A DNA stretch of 64,000 nt from Ficedula albicollis (lineage: Eukaryota; Chordata; Aves; Passeriformes; Muscicapidae): NCBI RefSeq assembly GCF_000247815.1, contig NC_021674.1, forward strand, positions 9,856,466 through 9,920,465, in the 5' to 3' direction. A model generated the notes under the pieces. The model did not search any database and was not told where the DNA came from. It was given only the letters and a program-made list of their open reading frames with translations. The position numbers and the translations under genes were made by a program. Below, piece by piece: positions 55,001 to 64,000 of the stretch (positions within the stretch are counted from its first letter, which is position 1; every line of letters starts with the position of its first letter).

Positions 55001-58000
55001 TGGCAACTCCCTCCCTTTCCTGGCTGCAGGAAAGCCACATCCTTGCATAGATTCTCATCTCCAGTTGCTCTGTAGCTCCTGCTGGAGAGAGATGATACTC
55101 CCCTCTTGCAGCAGCAAAGGGGTTGGACATAAATGTGTGTTTCAGGAAGGCTCAGATGCAGAAATGAAACAGGCTGTGCCTGTACTTAGGTGGATATGTT
55201 TGATGAGACATTTTTAGTTATAAAAAGAGCAAACAGGAGTAAAACAGAAGAGGGACGAGAGACGGCCAGGAACAGAGGGAGGGAAGGCAATGAGATGGAT
55301 ACCACTGGCTTACTAACCATAATAACACAGTCAAGACTGCTGTGACAGAGACACTTGCTGTCCCTTGCTGGTGACCACCCAATCAAGCACAGCCCAAGGA
55401 CACACTGCAGAGGACGTAGTTTGTCACCCCTTGTTTTGTGTGAGGTGACAACAGACAATCTGCAAATGCATGGCGCTTCTCCCAGTGTTTAGAGCACAGG
55501 AGATGCTCATCCCTGGCCAGACTCCCCCTGAAGTCGATGAGATAAGCCCTGAATGGGATCAGAGAGGCACTGAACAGAGCTCTAGAGGACCAAGGAAAAT
55601 TTTCACTTGTTCAGTACTGCATTTTTAGTTAAAGTACTTGATGCCTCAATTACTCCCTGTTGGAACCAGCTATGTCGCAAGGAACACAGTGAAGATGAAA
55701 GTTTGGGTTTTTCTCAAGGATGCTGCTCCATTTTGAAGGACAAAATCTAGAAAACTGTGAAGAGGGAGGAGACTCAGAAACCTTCCTCTTCAGGATTTGC
55801 TCAAGGTCCCTGCTCATGAAGAGAAGTTATTAAAGAGTAGGGAGTGTAAACACAGTAACACCAGAAATACATTTTCTTTCAAACCAAATTCCTCTGTAAA
55901 TCAATGTGAAGGAGCAAATATACAAGACTGAATCCAAACCCCATGTCATTGCCTCATATAGACAGCTAAGATCACCTTGCACTGATGGTTTATCTAACTT
56001 CCAATATCTGCAAGCACAGGGTGATGCCTGCCAACTTCAAGGGAGATGTTCATGTGCAAAACAGGCAGGATGAAGCCTTAAAACCACTGGTAGTTATACT
56101 TTTACTGCCAGAAGCAACATTTTAATCTAAGTATGGCTCCTGACAAAGGCTGTATTCTGAAGCACTCCAACATCTTTGCTCCATCTGAGTAATTGTAAAT
56201 GCCTGTCTTTAATCTATTTTCAAGAATTGTTTGGTTTGGTTTTTTTTTTTTTTAAGACAAAAGAAAATGTTTCTGTGTGTACATTCATGGCAACAGAGCT
56301 ACACAGAGACATAAACTAGTGGAAAGTCCATATGTTTAGAGAATATAATACGTAATCTGAAGTGCTGCATTTTTGTAAAATGTAATGGGACAGATACGCA
56401 GCAGCTGTGGGTTACTCAAGAAGCAGCTAATTTAGCAAGCTGAATTCAAGGATATTTCCCAGATCTCCCAAACAATGAATAGCAGTGTTGTTTAAGATTA
56501 CCATTATGCCTTACATCCTCCTTTGACTGGAAGCAGGGGGAGGAAGCCCCTATCTGTGCTTCTGGGGCAGAAGTACATGATTAGTGCCTAGCTATCATAC
56601 AAAGTCCCAGGGGAGCAAGGGGGTCTGGACTTGAAGAAAGGAAGGAAATTGTGTAGGATAAACAAAAAAAGAGCCTCAGGAAAGCAGTTGAGATGAGCAA
56701 GACTTGGTGAAAATAGAAAAGAGAAATGAAAAAGGAAATATTGAGGGGATTAAGTTGAATTCTAACTTATATTGAACTTTAAAACAAACACACTGACTTC
56801 TGAAACAGCATTAGAAATGTAGCAGGTTTGTATTTTTATATATTTAGGTTTGCTCTAAGGCAAGGTATTACTCATTTCAAATACACAGATGGAAGTTTTA
56901 AGGCTTGATTGCCCTTAGATTTGAGTTTTCCAGGGATTTTACCTATCCTTCCCCCTATAAAAAAATGAAAGATACAGACAACCTGGATGGAGTCACAGTT
57001 CCATTTCACTATTCATTGAGGAAATGGGGTTGGTGTGCTCTGTTCTCCTAAGGTGGCCAATTTGCCAGCAGCCCAGGTGCTCTGCAGCCACCCTAGAAAG
57101 TCACAAAAAGGCCCACACAGCAGAGTCCACTCGACCCAACTGCCCTCAACTCCCACTGCAGCTGGAGCCAAGTGCCTCATATTGAAGAGGAGATACACCA
57201 GTGGACCCACTCTAGGTTCTGCTTATTCACATATTAAAACAGGTTATGCACAATGCTTAAAAAAAAAGAAAAAAAGAAGAAAAAAAGGAAAAATTAAAAA
57301 TGGGGCTTGAAATGAATACCCTACAAGATCTTTATTTTTGTGGGGAAGGTCTCTGGAGTGACAGTGTTAATGGCAGTTTGCAGCCACCCTTCTTCAGCTG
57401 GGAGACAGAGAGGGAAGATAGGGACTCGCTAATCTGGAACAATATGTGGGAGAATTTACACATATAAATAAAAGTGACCAGATCTCCCCCAAAGTAAGAT
57501 ATTACCTGAGTGCAAAGACTTCCTAAGGGATTTTCAGATATAGTAACTTGGTAATAGTAAACTGCAAAGGACATTGTTGCATTAAGATATATTGCATTTA
57601 TCTGTTTCCTGGATCTGATATTAGAATTTCCTCTTGCTGTTCTATTGAGATAACCAAAACCTCTGCCTCTCTATAAAAGAAAAATGCTTGATTTCCAAAC
57701 AAATGGGATGAGCTTACACAACAGAAGTATGAGGAAAATCCACTTCTCCTGGCCAAGCTCATCTCTCTGCCCCACTGGTGGAAATCAGGAGTAAATGCAT
57801 AGAGCTCCAAAATTTGAGATGAACTCCTGGGGGTAGAGCGGAGCAGAGGCTCGTGCTTAACTGATGGAGTCATTCCCACAAGCCTAGCTTTAGAAATTCA
57901 TTATAGCAACAGGCTCAAGCAAAACCTTTTGCTTAGTTACACAGAGAAGGGATTGCTCCTGGTGAAATGAATGTTAAAACCACTGAGTGGCTTATGTAAC

Positions 58001-58244
58001 GTAACATTGGGCCTCCAAAGTGCTTTATGGCAGAGGAGCACATCTGGAATCAGCAAAAGGCTATCTTGGGCTAAGGACTTTGCTCTTTGCCATGTAAGAG
58101 CTACATGTGCAAGTCTGGGTGTAATTCTGCTTCTAGAACCACAGCTGATGTGAGATAACACATCTAAAAGCTTGGGAACTACCTGAAATAAAGACATTTT
58201 TAAGTAGAGATTTTTTTTCTTCTTAACAGTTTTTGAGCAGACCC
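52094..58244. other. Intergenic sequence, no gene seen
   Basis: The open frames are at most 148 codons (52110-52556, + strand). That frame starts just after the G run, is rich in Ser, Pro and Ala, has opposing minus-strand frames and resembles no known protein. The part at 52.1-52.7 kb is GC-richer. A poly-A/G patch lies at 57261-57295. No exon, RNA gene or clear mobile element was recognised apart from a weak match at 55511-55563. Confidence 0.5.
55511..55563. mobile_element. Possible fragment of an ancient amniote repeat
   Basis: actccccctgaagtcgatga followed by taagccctgaatgggatcag resembles the common sauropsid repeat text 'cattgaagtcaatgggag...gcctgaatgggatcag'. It is short and diverged. 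Confidence 0.25.
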
Positions 58245-58245
58245 T

Positions 58246-58274
58246 TTATATTTATATTTATATTTATATTTATA
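58246..58274. repeat. (TATTTA)n microsatellite
   Basis: About five TATTTA units, uninterrupted. Confidence 0.9.
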
Positions 58275-61250
58275 CACAAACACCACTGCTCTCCTATCAG
58301 AATGCAATTCCCAGAGCAGTTCATTCTTTGCACGAGGACAAAAGCCCAGCCCATCAGCAAGAGGAGCTGGAGTTTATTCAGGAGTCCATAGGAAACAGCT
58401 GTTGCTTTCAACCCAGTCTCTCCTTTATCTCCTTTATTTTTTATTAATGTCTCGGCTCATACAAGCCACTGTGAGCAGTTCAGGACTCTGCTCTCCAAAA
58501 AGGCTCCTCAGAAGCTGATGGAACTCAGCCCAGTGCCAGTAGGATGGAGAAGCTGGGTTTTATATTATTCAATTCCCACGTGGTGACAGAGGTAAATTCC
58601 TGACTTCATTAGTTAATAGTGCAGACAAGAGCCAGGCCTTTGCCCTGGATTTTTGCAGAGGGGGGCAAATGTTCACTGAGTAGTATGAAAGAAACCAAAT
58701 GCAACAAGCCAAAAATGGAGGGTGCCTTTGGATATTTCTCCTCTGCTCTCTGAGTTTGTTGACAATTCTTTTGTACTGCAAAGGATGTTTACTCCCCCCC
58801 TCTTCTGTAATGATGTAGTGAGTAGGACTGCGCTTATAAACCTGCAAATGTTTATCTGTAAAGACTGTGCTGTGGTGTAGCAGCATGCAGAAGTGGTCCA
58901 GAGCCCAAATAGACCAGAGTTGTTTTCTACAGAGAAGCAGGCAGTGGTGACCTCAATACATTTGCTGGAAATTTGCTAGCAGCCGGGGGAAAGACGGCAG
59001 TAATGAGCCCAGTGTGAAGAACAGGAAAATAGAAGGCGAGGCTCCCACGTCCTCCTTCTAACTGCCTTCATTTGTCTCTGTTTCCCAGTCCAAACGTGGG
59101 TGTAATTGTTCAGGCATAGCATGAAGCTTTAAAGACTCACAGTGGATACAGCATAGCGGGAGGACAGCATGATGTCAGCAAGAAGAGAGTTATTCTCCTC
59201 AGCAGTGAAAGAATTAGTGAGCTAGAAATTCAGGGATGTCAGGACTTTAGTCCAAACTGGAAGGAACACTTCAGCTCACCAGCTTGGCAAGGGACAGAGG
59301 CACGACCCTACATCTCCCCTCGCAGAAAAGCTTTCCTGAGTCACAGACCATCTAGAGCTGTATGTATCATTCACACCCTTGAAAGTTCTGCAAAACCCAA
59401 AGCAGTGTCCCCATGGTGAGAGAAACAAGAGTCTGCCACTTGGAAGGGGAGAGGAGAGGTGAATGCCCACTTGTGAGCAGACCTCTTTTCATTTAACGCA
59501 GATGACAGTGTCACTTATTTTCACAAACAGCTTAACATAAGGAAGCATCGTGAATAGAGAACAGCAGACAAGGCATAAATTATACAGCTAACTCCAGAAC
59601 ACGGCTCCTACTCGACTTTAAAAGGCAGGCCAGATGTCTTCAGATACTGTCGGCTGGGAGCCGGTGTCGCAAAACCTTTCAAGCTCAGCTAACTCAAGTC
59701 ACAATGTGCACTTGATTTGCTTGGCTGAACGGGGAACTTCCCGAGCTGTGAGCAGGATCTACGCACAGCTGAAAATACGGTGGGAATGAGTCAGTTCCTT
59801 GGAGCTTGCGTGGGAGGCAAAGACAGAACTGTGGGTAGCTTCAAAGTGTTAAACAGCCTTTTAAATTCAGGCCCAGTTTCTCAGAGGAATAAGGAAATGG
59901 AGATATTCACCCAGTCTGGGTTTAGTTCCATGTCTTAGGTCAGCCTTGAGAAAATTGCGCTCTAATAGTAACAGCCACTTCCCAGGCACGCAGATCCACT
60001 TGCTCGCAAGCCAGTCCAGCTTCAGATGTAATTCCCTGGAGTCTGACAGCAACCCACTTAGTCCCTCACCCGTAGCAAGGCAGCAGCAGCTAACTGTTCT
60101 CCCTTAACATCTGCAAGCTGCCTCCAAGGCAAGGCAGAGCCCCACCAGCTCCAGGTTAGGCCTTTCTCTGTCCATCTCTGCTCCCTGTATTTCACCCCTT
60201 TTACCTGAGCTGCCTGGAACAATAACTCCTCCAACACATGCATCTCAGGTACCCAGTCCCTGTGAGGACAGAGAGCTACTTCAATCTTTCCAGCTCTGTA
60301 CTGGCAGGGAGTTTCCCCATCCTGCAGTCTATCATTTCACCTCTGATGCCAAGAACTTTGGGATGTGGTCCTGCCCACAACTGGTTTGTACATATAAGGA
60401 AAAGGGGATGCTGTGGGTTAAATTACCTGGTGCATTGGAAATTCAGGCCTCATCCAGTTACCTCCTGCCAACTGTTTGCCATTCAGCCTGGTTCTTCTAT
60501 AGTGCAAGTGGAGTCTGGTCAGCTCTAAAGAGGATTTATTGCTTTTACTGGATCAGGCTCACCCTTCCATTTAAGTGGATTAATGTGGGTTAGTTCCATG
60601 CAACATTAGCCAAGTCAACAGAAAATTCCCTACTACTGGCAATGTTGTTGTTTTTTCTCTGTCACGATGAATTTTTAATGGTCTTTTTGTGCAAGAGCAG
60701 CTTTGCAAAATCTTAGACCCTTGCTTTCCAACTTAGATGATTTGGCATGTGAAGAATGAAATGAATATTTAAACCTGTAGTTTGGCATAGACTCCATAGA
60801 GCAGCTAGAAACCTAGTCCTTGTCTTTTGGGGACTAGCCAGTAACGATGCAAAACCCCAAGCCTGGAGGAACAGCATGGGGAGCTTATGAGGTTACATCA
60901 ATCTTCGGTGCTCAACCAAAATCACTCCAACCCTACCGTTCTTTAGATTCTTTTAATTAACCTCAGGATTCATATGGAGGAGCTGTACGTGGGTGGAGCT
61001 GTGGGTTATTTGATAGATGACTCAGATCACTCATCTGGTCATATTTTATTCACGTGAGACTAACTGCTGAGGGCTGTTATTTACCACTGGAACCAGGGTC
61101 CCCAGCACAGCAGACAATGTGCAACCATGTGGTAACAATCTCTGCCTGGAAGATCTTACGATCAAAGCAGATTAGACAAAAGGGTCCAAAAGGAAGGCAC
61201 ACCTCTTTTGCCCTCCTTGTACACATGGGTGAACTAGGGGCTTGCACATG
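58275..61250. other. Intergenic sequence, no gene seen
   Basis: Short open frames only, all under 106 codons and unlike any family I know. No repeat was recognised. Confidence 0.5.
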
Positions 61251-61346
61251 CATCCAAGCAACCACCAATTAAGAGTTTACTGTAACCCCTTTGTACCACA
61301 TCCAAGCACCCACCAATTAAGAGTTTACTGTAACCCCTTTGTACCC
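61251..61346. repeat. Two-copy tandem repeat, 48-bp period
   Basis: catccaagca, then ccaccaattaagagtttact and gtaacccctttgtacc, occur at 61251-61298 and 61299-61346, nearly identical and abutting. Confidence 0.92.
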
Positions 61347-64000
61347 AAATTAGCCCACGGCAAAATCAAGGCAAATCGACTCAGCTTTATTGGCTGTAAA
61401 AGGGCACTCGGTTCAGGAGCCACCACCAGAAATCCTCCATCATCCGCTCAAACACACAAGGACAGACGCTGGAATTCAGCCAAGACAATGTGGCTTTCAT
61501 CTTTTACATGAAAGGGGGCTCCCTTTGACATTTTGAGGCCCACATTTTTAAGAGCTGTTATGCAAACTTCAGCTCACAGGAGCTCGAATAATACGGCAGC
61601 GCGTACGACCCAAACTTTCAAGGCAAGCAAAGTTTCCGTGGGCTCTGCAACGATGTACGTGGGAACAGCCCTGCTGGCTGAACAACTCCAACAGGTATCA
61701 GTTTGCAACCACCAGCCATTAAGGATGGCAGCGGAAATAAATTTCTGATCTCAGTGTCCCCTGAGCCATGGTTTCAGTGGAGATACTAGGATGGAAACAT
61801 GCACATTTCTTCGGAAGTCACTGTTGCACTCTGTCTCTGTGTGGCCTTCTGGAAATCCCAGATCTAAATATTGGCAGTCCTGTGCTATTTAACTTGTGAA
61901 GCCATTCTGTAGCCAGTGGCCTTCTTCACACACGTTTATATTTAGAAGGCTCCATAGGCTGGTCTGTCATTATCTCAGTGTGTTAATTGATTAAGTCTGG
62001 CCTACATACAGTCAACTGGACTATTCCCTTTTGAGTTGATATTATTAGCAAGACCTGGACATTTTAAGCCTTTTAGAGCACAGGAATCTCCCTCATCATG
62101 CAACCCAAAGCCCACAGAAATCTCTTGGAATCACTGACTTTCCAGCTACAGTAATTTAGCTTCATAGCTGGAAAAATACTCATATTGATGCACAAGAAAG
62201 TGGTAAAAAAAGGTGAAAGCAGACTTCAATCTGACAGTAACAAAAAATTGCCCACCTACAGTCCTTCAAAGATGCAGCCAAAACTTGCAACTGAATTAAC
62301 AAATTGTGAAGCAGACCCTCTAGCAGCTAGAATCAGACTGAAAAAACCCAGGGCATTACGTGACACATTTCTTTGCTCTGATTGGGAAACCATGTCACTT
62401 CCCCCCTAGATATTACTGGTATATGTTAAAACAAGTATTCCACAAGCGATGAAATAAACAGGGCTTGGTTTCTAAGGGATGTGTCTGAGCATGACTGGCT
62501 GTTTAAGTGAGAGGTATGGTGTGAAAGCAAAGCTGCTCTTGTGGGGTGGCTGTTTAGTGTCCAGTAGGGCATGACTGCCAGCTGAGTTTATCCACAGGTA
62601 AGGCAATTTTAACAAGGGTTTTCCCACACTGTTTGCCCAGTGTCTAATCAGGGATGAGCTCAGCTGGAGTACTAAGAGCTCTCTGTTTTACCCAGCTGCC
62701 TATTTTTATGAAGCCTGTAGGAAATGAATGTCTTCAAGACCTCAGTTTGGTTTTCCCTGGGCATGTGGCTCAAGAAGTATTACTGGAGCAATGGACAGGA
62801 CAAGCAGAAGATTAATGGTACAAATACAAATCTGTAAGAAACCAAGCCAAAGATGAATTTGTGTGTGTCTTTTTACTCCAAGCTGTAATTAAATTCAATG
62901 AGGCACAGAGCCTTAGGACCCACATCTTAGAGAGCCCTGTACCTACTATTTTCAGTGATCTGTGGCCTGGTTTCTGGAGATGCTGCTCATCTGTACCTCA
63001 TGTTGAAGCTATTAAAATTCACTGAACAACTAAATTATAAGTCTCACATTAGGACCCAAACATCAACCGGTGAGTTTCTGCAGCACAACCACCAAGTTTA
63101 TAGTATTTGGCTGAACTGCTCAACTGGCTGGGCCTCGTATTAAGCAAAGAAGGTCTTTGTGTTGTTTGTGACTAAGACTGAATAAATGACCCTTAAACGG
63201 ATTGTGATGGCAACTGAGGCTGCAGAATTTTCCTGTACTTCATTATAGGTTTTGGGAAAATGCATAGACCTCTGCACAAAGAAATAAAACCCATAGAGGC
63301 ATTCTGGTGTTGTTCTGGGCATTAGTCAGGTTCTTAGAAAAATAGCTGCCAATAATTAGTGTCCTAACCCTGTATTTTGGGGGTGATTATATTTTATTAA
63401 ACTCAGTGGGAAGTTTGCCATTGACCTCAGTGGGGCCAATGCTTTACACCTACCAAGCTCATGGGTTTCAGAAAAAAATAAGACATTCAACACCCCTTAG
63501 AGCAAAGCCCGTTGAGCCTAAATACAGACTTTAGACCTTCCTGCCAGACATCCATTCATCCTGGTTTACATTCACAGATGCAGCACAGCTGCTTTGAAAA
63601 GTATCTGAGCTCTAGAAAACAAATATAAATCCGGCTCAATGTCAGCAATCTGACAAACAAACCAATAAATTGCTGTGTTTTCACTACCTGCCTCATACCC
63701 TCAATCTGTTTTGGGTCTTTGACATAGAGGAGGGTCCAGAGAAACTGTACAACAATAAGAACACAGTATCATCCCAACAATAAGGAAATTATGGTTACAG
63801 GATCCATAAAAGAAGATTACATCTCTTGCCAGGAGAAGGATCTGGAGGAGAGCACACCGTAATTTACAGAACAGCTGCCATAGGGCCGCAGCTCCTGAAC
63901 ATCGTCACATTTCAAGAGCAAGATGTATAAAAAAGGTGGCTGGAAAAAATCCTCAAACTATAATTTCAGCACTAGGAAAACCACCAGAGAAAATAGTAGA
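61347..64000. other. Intergenic sequence to the window edge
   Basis: No supported gene. A short stretch at 63400-63452 (attgacctcagtggggcca and neighbouring actcagtgggaag) resembles the same sauropsid repeat text noted in the 3' UTR, with low confidence. Confidence 0.5.

Overview
This window looks like nuclear DNA of a bird, probably a passerine. The evidence is a multi-exon protein gene with GT-AG introns, a CR1 LINE 3' end typical of sauropsids, and an LTR that I recognise from memory as a passerine-type ERVL solo LTR. No prokaryotic gene organisation, CRISPR array or rRNA/tRNA gene is visible. Most short open frames are chance.

The one gene I can support is ACTR2, encoding actin-related protein 2 (the Arp2 subunit of the Arp2/3 actin-nucleating complex), on the + strand. 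Eight coding exons (30755-45339) join in frame to give residues 17-394 of the usual 394-residue protein and end at a TAA. A 15-nt in-frame alternative microexon lies at 33698-33712. A 3' UTR of about 2.8 kb ends near 48.1-48.2 kb with clustered AATAAA signals. Exon 1 (residues 1-16, by homology) cannot be found. Its expected place, a CpG-rich promoter region at 24.47-25.26 kb, is interrupted by a 456-base run of pure G.

Layout: 1-23.6 kb is intergenic and holds a 359-bp tandem duplication, a 741-base G run, a solo LTR (8769-9505), a CR1 fragment and two MIR-like remnants. 23.6-24.35 kb holds a second LTR-like segment and an 81-bp tandem repeat. 24.47-25.26 kb is the broken ACTR2 promoter/exon 1 island. 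25.3-45.3 kb is the gene body and 45.3-48.2 kb the 3' UTR. 48.2-64 kb is intergenic with an 814-base G run and no recognisable exon.

Two structural themes stand out. Four pure G tracts (741, 456, 46 and 814 bases) all lie on the + strand, and two have duplicated flanks; this looks like an assembly or gap-filling artefact and it costs the gene its first exon. There are also many two- or three-copy tandem duplications with periods of about 18-360 bp. I found no undescribed biological system here; the most informative items are the microexon and the G-run damage to ACTR2.
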